Assembly: GCA_043196285.1 (NCBI GenBank)
Contig: JBBYJL010000011.1
Span: forward strand, 1-29,461
Direction: 5' to 3'
Source: JAKAFX01 sp043196285
Lineage (GTDB): Archaea > Thermoplasmatota > Thermoplasmata > Thermoplasmatales > Thermoplasmataceae
Length of the DNA stretch: 29,461 nucleotides
Position 1 is the first letter of the stretch, and every line of letters starts with the position of its first letter. The notes under the pieces were generated by a model, which saw nothing but the letters and a program-made list of their open reading frames with translations, searched no databases and was not told the origin of the DNA. A program made the position numbers and the translations under genes. This document shows positions 8,056-15,049 of this stretch, in pieces.

Positions 8056-8589
8056 ATGTTTACAAGAAGAGGCGATACTGGAGATACCGATACCGGAGAC
8101 CGGGAGAGGGTAATCAAATCTTCTCCTATAATAGAAGTGGAGGGAAGGATTGACGAACTGAACTCCTTCATAGGCCTTGCATCAACCAGGTGCCAGTGGG
8201 AAGATATCCTTGCTGATCTAAAGGTTGTACAGGAAGATCTGTTCACCATAGGAGAAGAGTTTACCACGAAGGGAACCAGAAGAACCCTTCAACCAGAAAG
8301 ACTTGCCTGGCTTGAGAACAGAACGCTGGAACTGAAGAAGGAAGCTGGCAGGATCAGGCTTTTTATTGTTCCAGGCGGCTCCGAAATTGCTTCGCTGCTG
8401 CACATAGTCAGGACTCAGTCAAGAAACCTTGAGAGGCTTGTCGTTTCATACAAACTCATATTGAAGCCTTCACCTCTACTGCTCCAGTTCCTGAACAGGC
8501 TTTCCTCACTTTTCTTTGTGCAGGCCGTAGTCGCCAACAAAAGGCTTGGCGTCGAGGAAAGAATTTGGGAGATCAGAAGGGAGATCTAG
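8056..8589 (+). CDS. pduO: PduO-type cob(I)alamin adenosyltransferase, 177 aa
   Basis: Transfers the adenosyl group of ATP to cob(I)alamin to make coenzyme B12. Family marks in order: N-terminal ATP loop TRRGDTGDTDTG; IEVEGRIDELNSFIGLA near residues 30-50; FIVPGGSEIASLLHIVRTQSRNLER around 110-135; and the C-terminal LQFLNRLSSLFFVQAV. The usual RRAER is RNLER here, but the leading Arg and the Glu-Arg remain. Length is normal. No B12-dependent enzyme is in the window; methylmalonyl-CoA mutase, needed downstream of valine and isoleucine breakdown, would be a natural client of the neighbouring branched-chain dehydrogenase (inference). Its last 84 bases overlap lipB on the other strand, tail to tail, within conserved coding sequence of this gene. 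Confidence 0.9.
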   Translation: MFTRRGDTGDTDTGDRERVIKSSPIIEVEGRIDELNSFIGLASTRCQWEDILADLKVVQEDLFTIGEEFTTKGTRRTLQPERLAWLENRTLELKKEAGRIRLFIVPGGSEIASLLHIVRTQSRNLERLVVSYKLILKPSPLLLQFLNRLSSLFFVQAVVANKRLGVEERIWEIRREI

Positions 8590-9246
8590 AATTGAGAGGA
8601 TGGTTCTCCTATCCACTGGAACGAGTTTTCCCATGATGCCTTCAAACTGATCGGTCAGCATTCCAGTGAGTTGCGATCTTTGGACGGGAATGTATCCCAT
8701 CACCTCTGGGTCCATACCACATGGCCTTATTGCCCTGAATGGTTCAAGTGCCTCTGGTGATATATTAACGGCCACTCCATGGTAGCTGACCCACTGATCT
8801 ATTGCCATCCCAATAGAGCCGATCTTTTTCTCTGGTTTGCTTCCCATCCAGATTCCTGGTTCAGAACTCCCTGGATGTACATCAAAGCCAAGCAATCCAA
8901 TGGATTCTATAAATATCCCTGTCACCTTGTTTACAAATTTCCTGACATCTATCCTTCCATCGCTGCGTATGTCCATAATTATGTACGTTACGAGCTGTCC
9001 GGGGCCATGATATGTCACGTCTCCGCCTCTTTCAGTCCGGACTGGATTGATCCCCTTGAAATTCTCAGGGTCTGCCTTCCTGCCTATTGTGTATACAGGA
9101 TCATGTTCGACGAAAATAAGCAAATTGCCTATCCTGAAATCCTTTCTCCTTCTGACGAGCTCGATCTGCATTTTTCGGACTGTTTCATAGTCCATCCTCT
9201 GAAGATCAACGACTAGGTTTGAAGTGTAGAGGGAATCCATAAACAC
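8506..9246 (-). CDS. lipB: Octanoyltransferase LipB, 246 aa
   Basis: Moves octanoate from acyl carrier to the lipoyl lysine of target proteins, the first step of de novo lipoylation. Signatures: TERGGDVTYHGPGQLVTY (residues about 72-88), the lysine-containing KKIGSIGMAIDQWVSYHGVAVN, and the catalytic cysteine in IRPCGMDPEVMGYI. Last gene of the lipA-E1-E2-E3-lipB operon, overlapping the E3 gene by 41 bases. The GTG at 9246 opens the frame; an ATG two codons later (9240) is preceded by AAGGTG and may be the real start. The 3' end runs 84 bases into the opposite-strand pduO. The donor is uncertain: archaea lack normal ACP-based fatty acid synthesis, so octanoyl-CoA or another thioester might be used. 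Confidence 0.92.
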   Translation of the reverse strand: MFMDSLYTSNLVVDLQRMDYETVRKMQIELVRRRKDFRIGNLLIFVEHDPVYTIGRKADPENFKGINPVRTERGGDVTYHGPGQLVTYIIMDIRSDGRIDVRKFVNKVTGIFIESIGLLGFDVHPGSSEPGIWMGSKPEKKIGSIGMAIDQWVSYHGVAVNISPEALEPFRAIRPCGMDPEVMGYIPVQRSQLTGMLTDQFEGIMGKLVPVDRRTILSILDLPSDLPNSFLDAKPFVGDYGLHKEK

Positions 9247-10534
9247 CTTCAGCAGCTTCCTTTACGCCCTCAGACACGGTTGGATGAGGGTGGATTGTCA
9301 TACCGATATCCATAGCATTTAGTCCCGACTCCACAGCGACTGAAATTTCGCTTATCATCTCAGATGAGTGGGGGGCCACTATACCGGCTCCAGTCACAGT
9401 TCCATTCTTGTCTGAATAAATCCTGTATGTGCCTACGTTTGCATTCATGCTCAGCGATCTTCCGTTTGCGGCAAGAGGAAATATGGATACCTTGTCTCCT
9501 TTTGATCCTGTGTAGGATATCTCCGGATCTGAATATATGACGAACGGCATAGCCCTGTAATCAACCTCCCTTTCCTCACCGAGAATGTTGTCCGTTGCAA
9601 CTTCTGCGTCATAATATGCTTTATGTGCCAGCATAGGTTCGCCTGATACGTCGCCTATCGCATAAACATTGGGAATGCTGGTTCTTTTGTGAAGATCTGT
9701 CTTTATGAAACGCCCGTTCATCTCAAGTTTCAGGTTTTCCAGGCCAAAACCTTCGGTGTTTGGCTTTCTTCCAACCGTAAGGAGAACATTCTCTGCGTCG
9801 AAACTTTCTCCAGATTCAATTTTCACGTGGTACATGCTGTCCTTGATAACGCTGGTCACCTTTGATCCCGTTCTGATCTCAACATTCATTGCACGAAGGC
9901 TTCTTTCCACGGGATTCACGAGTTCCCTTTCAACGCCCGGTAGTATGGTTTCCATCATCTCTATGATCGTTACCTTTGAACCAAGCTTAGCGAATGCATT
10001 TCCCATCTCTATTCCTATATATCCTCCACCGATTATTACCAGTCTCTCGGGAACCTTCTTGAAGTCAAGGATCTCCCTGTTGTACCATACGTCACCGAAA
10101 GAAGGTATTCTCGAAGGGACGGAACCTGTTGCGATTATGAGGTTCTCACCACTGTATTCATGACTGTCCACGCGCACTTTGTTTGAATCTACTATGCTAG
10201 CGACGCCGCGTATTATCTCTATCCCAAATGATTTGCAGAGCACTTCGACTCCAGAAGTTAGCTTATTGATCATGTTCCATTTCCATTTCTGCCACGCCTC
10301 TAGATCTATGTCATACCTGATGCTTACACCCGGCATTTCCTTGAGATATCCGATTGAGTGTGCGAGCTCTATTAGGGCTTTGGATGGAATGCATCCATAA
10401 TTCAGGCATTCTCCACCGATCTTTTCTTTCTCCACCATCAAAACTTTCCTGCCTTTCTGCCCAAGCCTTATGGCCGCTGCATAACCCGCCGGTCCTGCAC
10501 CTATAATAATCGTGTTGTATTCCATTTCAGTCAC
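9206..10534 (-). CDS. lpdA: Dihydrolipoamide dehydrogenase (E3), 442 aa
   Basis: FAD- and NAD-dependent flavoprotein reoxidising the dihydrolipoyl arm of E2. The N-terminal FAD fold reads IIIGAGPAGYAAAIRLGQ (residues 9-26); the redox disulfide is C43-x4-C48 in GGECLNYGCIPSK; the NAD fold is VIIGGGYIGIEMGNAFAKLG; the second FAD contact is VYAIGDVSGEPMLAHKA; the C-terminal dimer segment carries the His-Glu acid-base pair in IHPHPTVSEGVKEAAE. Length is slightly short of the usual 460-470. It overlaps the E2 gene by 8 bases and lipB by 41, so translation is probably coupled. The GTG at 10534 opens the frame; ATG at 10525 (MEYNTIIIG) is an alternative start. Confidence 0.95.
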   Translation of the reverse strand: MTEMEYNTIIIGAGPAGYAAAIRLGQKGRKVLMVEKEKIGGECLNYGCIPSKALIELAHSIGYLKEMPGVSIRYDIDLEAWQKWKWNMINKLTSGVEVLCKSFGIEIIRGVASIVDSNKVRVDSHEYSGENLIIATGSVPSRIPSFGDVWYNREILDFKKVPERLVIIGGGYIGIEMGNAFAKLGSKVTIIEMMETILPGVERELVNPVERSLRAMNVEIRTGSKVTSVIKDSMYHVKIESGESFDAENVLLTVGRKPNTEGFGLENLKLEMNGRFIKTDLHKRTSIPNVYAIGDVSGEPMLAHKAYYDAEVATDNILGEEREVDYRAMPFVIYSDPEISYTGSKGDKVSIFPLAANGRSLSMNANVGTYRIYSDKNGTVTGAGIVAPHSSEMISEISVAVESGLNAMDIGMTIHPHPTVSEGVKEAAEGVYGFPLHFKPSR

Positions 10535-11753
10535 TCACAAAAATCAGGGAGGGTTTCTCGAGCAGTTCCTTGGTCCTGGATATGAATCTGGCTGCGTCTG
10601 CACCATCTATAAGCCTGTGATCACAGGAAAGCGTTATGAACATCTCAGATCCTGCCGGGGTTTCTTCCATCCTGTGTAGCGCTAGAATGGCAACCTCGGG
10701 ATAGTTGATGATTGGTGTTGACATTATTCCGCCGATTGTTCCAACGTTTGACACTGTGAATGTTGAATCCTGTACCTCAGAGAGATTGAGCTTGTTCTCT
10801 CTTGCTCTTGAAGCAAGATCCGTTATTTCCTTAGAAAGCTGGAATATGTTTTTCCTGTCTGCATCTTTCACAACAACAACTGTGAGACCTGCAGAGGTGT
10901 CGACTGCGACTCCAATATTGTAATTCTTCCTGATGATGTAATTCTTGTTTATTTCGTGGTATATCGCATTGAACTTTGGGAACTCCTTCAGTGCAAGCGT
11001 GACAGCTTTCACGAAGAGAGGAGTGAACGTAACTGTACTGTCCTTGGACTTGAGTTCCTCCCTCGTTTCCTTGAGCTTGTTAAGGCTTACCCTTTCAACA
11101 ATAGTAAAGTGTGGAATAACTGCCTTTGACTTAGCCATCTTCTCGAAAATGATTCTCCTGAGACCCTTCGGCTCGTAGACCTCGTCACCTTCATGTAATT
11201 CCACCTTTTCTGGTTTCTTCTCTTCCTTTTTCTCCTCTACAATGGTCTGCTGTGGTTTACCCTCAAGAGATTTCTTATATTTATCAAGGTCTTCCATTAA
11301 TATCTTGCCATTTTCACCGCTTGGCGTAACTCTTGAAAGATCGATTCCCATATCACGAGCTGCTTTCCTTATTGCTGGCGAAGCGAGAATTTTCCTTTCA
11401 CTGGATGCCTCCTGCTGAGCCGGTTTTATTTCAGCCGAAACGTGTTTTTCGACGGGTTTTTCCTGTGTGTGTACTGAAGTTTCACCAAAATTAGTTCTCA
11501 CCTCAGTGGACCCGTCGTCTATCTCCAGTAGTTTTGTGCCTACCTTTACCACCTGACCCTCCGGAACAGACAGTCTCATAACCTTACCTGCCACAGGAGA
11601 GGGTATTTTAACGGTGACCTTATCGGTCATGACTTCAACCATATCCTGATCCACAGATATGTCATCTCCTTCCTTTACATGCCATTTAACTATCTCACCT
11701 TCTGCAACGCCTTCCCCAATGTCAGGCAACTTGAACTCAAACACGCTTATCAC
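10527..11753 (-). CDS. 2-oxoacid dehydrogenase E2, dihydrolipoamide acyltransferase, 408 aa
   Basis: Core of the 2-oxoacid dehydrogenase complex. Domains in order: one lipoyl domain (residues 4-80, lipoyl lysine K45 in EVMTDKVTVKIPSP); a Glu/Lys/Gln-rich linker; peripheral subunit-binding domain (122-160, ASPAIRKAARDMGIDLSRV with GENGKILMEDL); a second charged linker; and the catalytic acyltransferase domain (195-408) with the active site H379-x3-D383-G (SCDHRLIDGADAARF). Known work on the Thermoplasma acidophilum complex found branched-chain 2-oxoacids to be the substrates; the E1alpha motifs here point the same way. GTG 11753 overlaps the E1beta stop in GTGA. A second GTG at 11744 (VFEFKLPDIGEG), four bases after AGGTGAT, matches family N-termini better and may be the true start. 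Confidence 0.94.
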   Translation of the reverse strand: MISVFEFKLPDIGEGVAEGEIVKWHVKEGDDISVDQDMVEVMTDKVTVKIPSPVAGKVMRLSVPEGQVVKVGTKLLEIDDGSTEVRTNFGETSVHTQEKPVEKHVSAEIKPAQQEASSERKILASPAIRKAARDMGIDLSRVTPSGENGKILMEDLDKYKKSLEGKPQQTIVEEKKEEKKPEKVELHEGDEVYEPKGLRRIIFEKMAKSKAVIPHFTIVERVSLNKLKETREELKSKDSTVTFTPLFVKAVTLALKEFPKFNAIYHEINKNYIIRKNYNIGVAVDTSAGLTVVVVKDADRKNIFQLSKEITDLASRARENKLNLSEVQDSTFTVSNVGTIGGIMSTPIINYPEVAILALHRMEETPAGSEMFITLSCDHRLIDGADAARFISRTKELLEKPSLIFVSD

Positions 11754-12718
11754 CTCACTGTTGTCAGTTTTGAAACTGCGTTCATTATTCTCTTTTCATT
11801 TGGAATGTAATATTCCTCCATTCTGTAAGGGAATGGAGAATCTGGGCCTGTTACCCTCAGTATTGGTCCCTGAAGGTAATCAATCCTGTTCTCCGCTATA
11901 AGCGCAGAGATTTCTGCTCCAACGCCCAAGGTTCTCGGCGCTTCGTGAACAATCACTACCTTGCCAGTTTTCTCCACTGTCTTGAAAATCGAATCTTTAT
12001 CCATCGGCAAAAGAGTCCTGAGATCTAGAACGTCAGCGTCCACCTTGTTCTTGTTTACAGCGTCAAGCACAGTCGGTACCATTGAACCATAAGTTATTAT
12101 GGAAACATCGCTTCCTTCATGCACAAGGTTTGCCTTGCCTATGGGAACGATGTAGTCCTCCTCCGGGACTTCCTGTTTTATTGCTCTGTATAGTCTTTTT
12201 GGCTCTAGAAATATTATTGGATCCTCAGTTTTCATGGCAGACATCAGCAGTCCCTTTGCGTCATATGGGTTTGATGGTGTAACAACGGTAAGGCCTGCAG
12301 TATGGACAAAATAACTTTCACCACTCTGCGAATGATATAGACCGCCTTTGATTCCTCCGCCATATGGGGTTCTAAGAACCATTGGAACTGTGTACTCTCC
12401 GCCAGATCTGTATCTTATCTTGGCCATCTGGTTAATTATCTGATCCATTGCTGTATATATGAAGTCCTGGAACTGTATCTCTACAACCGGCCTAAGGCCA
12501 TTCAGGGACATCCCTATTCCCATGCCTATTATTCCCAGTTCTACCAGTGGTGTATCAATAACTCTTTCCGATCCAAACTTCGATAGTAGACCGTCTGTGA
12601 CCCTAAAAACACCGCCATCAGTACCTATATCTTCACCAAGCATTATGATGGAACTGTCTTTTGACATTGCTTGGGAAAGAGCATTGTTTATCGCCTGAAC
12701 CATGTTCATTGTACTCAC
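11750..12718 (-). CDS. 2-oxoacid dehydrogenase E1 beta subunit, branched-chain type, 322 aa
   Basis: Thiamine-diphosphate enzyme beta chain, pairing with E1alpha as an alpha2-beta2 tetramer that decarboxylates a 2-oxoacid and passes the acyl group to E2. Family sequences include MLGEDIGTDGGVFRVTDGL (near residue 26), DTPLVELGIIGMGIGMSLNG (the Glu that activates thiamine is in this VEL segment), EIQFQDFIYTAMDQI, and YGGGIKGGLYHSQSGESYF; the C-terminal transketolase domain ends with RVTGPDSPFPY. Length is normal. GTG 12718 overlaps the E1alpha stop in GTGA, so translation is coupled; ATG at 12709 is an alternative start. Confidence 0.94.
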   Translation of the reverse strand: MSTMNMVQAINNALSQAMSKDSSIIMLGEDIGTDGGVFRVTDGLLSKFGSERVIDTPLVELGIIGMGIGMSLNGLRPVVEIQFQDFIYTAMDQIINQMAKIRYRSGGEYTVPMVLRTPYGGGIKGGLYHSQSGESYFVHTAGLTVVTPSNPYDAKGLLMSAMKTEDPIIFLEPKRLYRAIKQEVPEEDYIVPIGKANLVHEGSDVSIITYGSMVPTVLDAVNKNKVDADVLDLRTLLPMDKDSIFKTVEKTGKVVIVHEAPRTLGVGAEISALIAENRIDYLQGPILRVTGPDSPFPYRMEEYYIPNEKRIMNAVSKLTTVR

Positions 12719-13722
12719 AGTATATCACCAACCTCTTCGCTCAGCATCCAGCTCATATTCTTGTAGACGTCCTGGAAAGCTGTTAATGGTTCCGGCGGAG
12801 GTATCTTTTCACATTCATCGAATTTGTCGTCCACTATCTTCTGAGTCTTTGATTTGATGCTTTCAATAAATTTATCATCAATATAGTTCATTTTCTTCAG
12901 TAGATTTTCCGTTACGGTAATCGGATCCCTGTCACTTCCTTCAGTTACCTCCTGGGATCTGTATTTTGAAGGATCGTCTGATGTGGAATGTGGTCCCATC
13001 CTGTAACTGATGGCATCGATTAGGGTGGGTCCCTCTCCGGATCTTGCTCTCTTTATCGCGTCGCTTACAACCTCATAGGTTTCTAGCATGTTGTTGCCAT
13101 CAACCTTGATCCCTTTCATTCCGTATGCTGATGCCTTTGTCCATATTTCCACTTTCGTCTGCTTCTCCACGGGCATAGATATGGCCCACCCATTATTTTC
13201 GCATAAAAACACGACTGGCACATTGAATACTGCGGCAAGATTCATTGAAGCATGAAAATCAGGTGTGGAAGTGGAACCTTCTCCAAATGTCGAAAGAACA
13301 ATCCTGTCCTCTTTCCTGTATTTAATGGCATAGGCTGCTCCCACAGCCAAAGGCATGTTGCTTGCCACTGGGCTTGGAACCGACATGAAATTAAATTTCC
13401 TGACTCCGAAATGGCTCGGCATCTGTCGTCCCTTTGAAATATCACTGCTGTTTCCGAATATCTGATTAATAATCGTTTCAATTGGGACTCCACGACTGAC
13501 CATCAGGGGGACATCCCTGTAATAACCGTAAATGAGGTCACGATCCTCAAGTGCCATTCCCGCACCAATCTGAAGGGCTTCCTGCCCCATTGTTGGCGTA
13601 TAGAATCCTACCCTGCCCTGACGCTGAGCGGTCATTATCTTCTTGTCTAGGGTTCTTGATAGAACCATTGCAGTGTATCCTTTTATAAATTTCGCCTTGT
13701 TATCAGTTTTAGTTTCTGCCAT
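12715..13722 (-). CDS. 2-oxoacid dehydrogenase E1 alpha subunit, branched-chain type, 335 aa
   Basis: Thiamine-diphosphate-binding subunit. The cofactor motif runs from G147-E-G149 (TFGEGSTSTPDFHASMNLAA) to N176-N177 (VFLCENNGWAIS). The GEG form, with Glu where pyruvate-type E1 has Asp, and the loop RMGPHSTSDDPSKYR both resemble the human branched-chain E1alpha (GEG, HHSTSDD) rather than pyruvate dehydrogenase. I therefore infer 2-oxo derivatives of Leu, Ile and Val as substrates, in line with what is known of the Thermoplasma acidophilum complex. Start ATG 13722 has a strong GGAGG (13730-13734) seven bases upstream, inside the 3' end of lipA, which it overlaps by 14 bases. Confidence 0.94.
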   Translation of the reverse strand: MAETKTDNKAKFIKGYTAMVLSRTLDKKIMTAQRQGRVGFYTPTMGQEALQIGAGMALEDRDLIYGYYRDVPLMVSRGVPIETIINQIFGNSSDISKGRQMPSHFGVRKFNFMSVPSPVASNMPLAVGAAYAIKYRKEDRIVLSTFGEGSTSTPDFHASMNLAAVFNVPVVFLCENNGWAISMPVEKQTKVEIWTKASAYGMKGIKVDGNNMLETYEVVSDAIKRARSGEGPTLIDAISYRMGPHSTSDDPSKYRSQEVTEGSDRDPITVTENLLKKMNYIDDKFIESIKSKTQKIVDDKFDECEKIPPPEPLTAFQDVYKNMSWMLSEEVGDIL

Positions 13723-14572
13723 TCAAAATCCTCCTTTTTGTCCAAGCTTCGAAAGCTCTATACGAAGTTCTCACCAGGGGCCCAGAGGCAACAAATGAAA
13801 ATCCCATGTTGTAACCGATATCCTCCAAATGTTTAAATCTTTCAAGTGAACAGTATTCCTGAACCTCAAGTTGCTTCTTCGAGGGCCTCAGATATTGCCC
13901 AATGGTCAATATATCAATACCGACTTTTCTCAAATCTCTCATTGTTAATAAGACCTCTTCATCACTTTCGCCAAGTCCCAACATGATAGAAGACTTGGTC
14001 ACTTTACCTGGACTTCTCTTCCTTATGTAGCTCAAAACCATAAGTGACTGTTCATAACCCGCCCTAGGATCTCTTACCGAAGGTGTCAGTCTTCTAACGG
14101 TTTCAATATTGTGGGCAATGACCTCAGGATCCGCGTCTATTATTTTATCCAGAAGATTTTCTTTTCCTCCGAAATCAGGAATGAGAACCTCTACAAGTGC
14201 GCCAGTCTCCTTTGCCCTCCTTATAACTTTTGCAAAATGGTTTGCGCCTTGATCCTCAAGATCGTCCCGATCCACCGATGTTATCACAACATAATCAAGT
14301 CCCATTTTCTTTATTGAATCATAAACGCTGTCCGGCTCCATTGGATCCAGTTCTGTCATTCCACCATGAGCCACGGAACAAAACCTGCATCCCCTTGAAC
14401 AATTTTTTCCCATAATCATGAAAGTAGCGGTTCCGTTACCCCAGCATTCAGATATGTTCGGGCACCTTGCTTCCTCACATACTGTGTGAAGGGAGAGTTC
14501 CCTTAACGTTCCCTTTATCCTCAGATACTCTGGCCCGGATGGGATATTAACCTTGAGGTATTCAGGCTTCAC
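13709..14572 (-). CDS. lipA: Lipoyl synthase LipA, radical SAM, 287 aa
   Basis: Inserts two sulfur atoms into the protein-bound octanoyl chain. Both iron-sulfur sites are complete: auxiliary cluster ligands C32-x4-C37-x5-C43 (TVCEEARCPNISECWG) and the radical SAM cluster C58-x3-C62-x2-C65 (KNCSRGCRFCSV). The C-terminal serine ligand of the auxiliary cluster, RSSY in bacteria, is RTSYRA here with Ser at about 270. Length and order are those of canonical bacterial-type LipA, not of the two-part LipS1/LipS2 found in many archaea. First gene of the operon; starts with GTG, with TATA-like TTAGAATATA (14590-14600) about 25 bases upstream, so the message looks leaderless. Overlaps the E1alpha gene by 14 bases. 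Confidence 0.95.
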   Translation of the reverse strand: MKPEYLKVNIPSGPEYLRIKGTLRELSLHTVCEEARCPNISECWGNGTATFMIMGKNCSRGCRFCSVAHGGMTELDPMEPDSVYDSIKKMGLDYVVITSVDRDDLEDQGANHFAKVIRRAKETGALVEVLIPDFGGKENLLDKIIDADPEVIAHNIETVRRLTPSVRDPRAGYEQSLMVLSYIRKRSPGKVTKSSIMLGLGESDEEVLLTMRDLRKVGIDILTIGQYLRPSKKQLEVQEYCSLERFKHLEDIGYNMGFSFVASGPLVRTSYRAFEAWTKRRILNGRN

Positions 14573-14585
14573 TATTTGTGATGCA

Positions 14586-14604
14586 ATTAGTATATTCTAA
14601 AGTA
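14586..14604 (-). promoter_or_regulatory. TATA promoter of the lipA-E1-E2-E3-lipB operon
   Basis: On the minus strand ACTTTAGAATATACTAAT lies centred about 24 bases before the GTG of lipA, the distance expected for a leaderless archaeal message. No other promoter-sized gap occurs before the end of lipB, so all six genes probably share this promoter. Just upstream, the near-repeats ACTAATGGATG (14615) and ACTAATAGATA (14628) could be an activator site, but that is weak. Confidence 0.5.
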
Positions 14605-14639
14605 TCGTATTATTACTAATGGATGACTACTAATAGATA

Positions 14640-14870
14640 GTAGATAAGTCAACTACCCCTCCATTTCGGAGGTGGCTTGTTGCAGTCTAGATGGCGCAAC
14701 GCTTGTTTGGCATTCCTTTACAGGAGGAGAGGTGCTATTCATTATCCGTTTCAGGCAACGCTGCAAGTTCTCACTTATGAAGTGGTTTGAGATTTCTATC
14801 CACTCTCCTGGTGGAGAAAATGCCTCTGAAATCGATGGTTCTTGCAAACCATCCATGTAAACGTATTACT
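14640..14870 (-). other. Hairpin-rich relic, possibly a tnpB 3' end with omega-RNA-like folding
   Basis: The 477-base gap between lipA and the protease holds no convincing gene but several strong hairpins: CCTCC/GGAGG (14658-14662 with 14668-14672), GTTGC/GCAAC (14679-14683 with 14696-14700) and GATGGTT/AACCATC (14834-14840 with 14847-14853). On the minus strand a 67-codon frame contains EPSISEAFSPPGEWIEI, and the stretch ends in a hairpin followed by GGGGTAGTTGAC. From memory this resembles the tail of IS200/IS605 tnpB genes in archaea, where the 3' end makes the guide-type omega RNA. No RuvC or zinc-finger part survives here. Alternatives: an unrelated structured RNA or another element end. 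Confidence 0.3.
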
Positions 14871-14990
14871 CCTCATGAGAGTATCTTACCATTCAGATGT
14901 GAAATGAACATACATAGCACAGGAATGCAGATGTGTTTGTCCTTATACACTCCATCTCGGACGTGAATTTCTCACTCAAAAGAGATAAAC

Positions 14991-15048
14991 ATAAAAAAAG
15001 GAAAAATTGTTTTTGATCGTGATCTACTTTGCCGTTTTCTAAGAAAAC
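14991..15048 (-). terminator. Hairpin and T-rich tract after the S53 peptidase
   Basis: Two bases after the peptidase stop, GTTTTC/GAAAAC (15034-15039 with 15043-15048) forms a 6-bp stem with a 3-base loop. Further on the transcribed strand reads AACAATTTTTCCTTTTTTTATG (about 14990-15012). Archaeal termination relies mainly on such T tracts, so this is a reasonable transcript end. Confidence 0.45.
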
Positions 15049-15049
15049 C

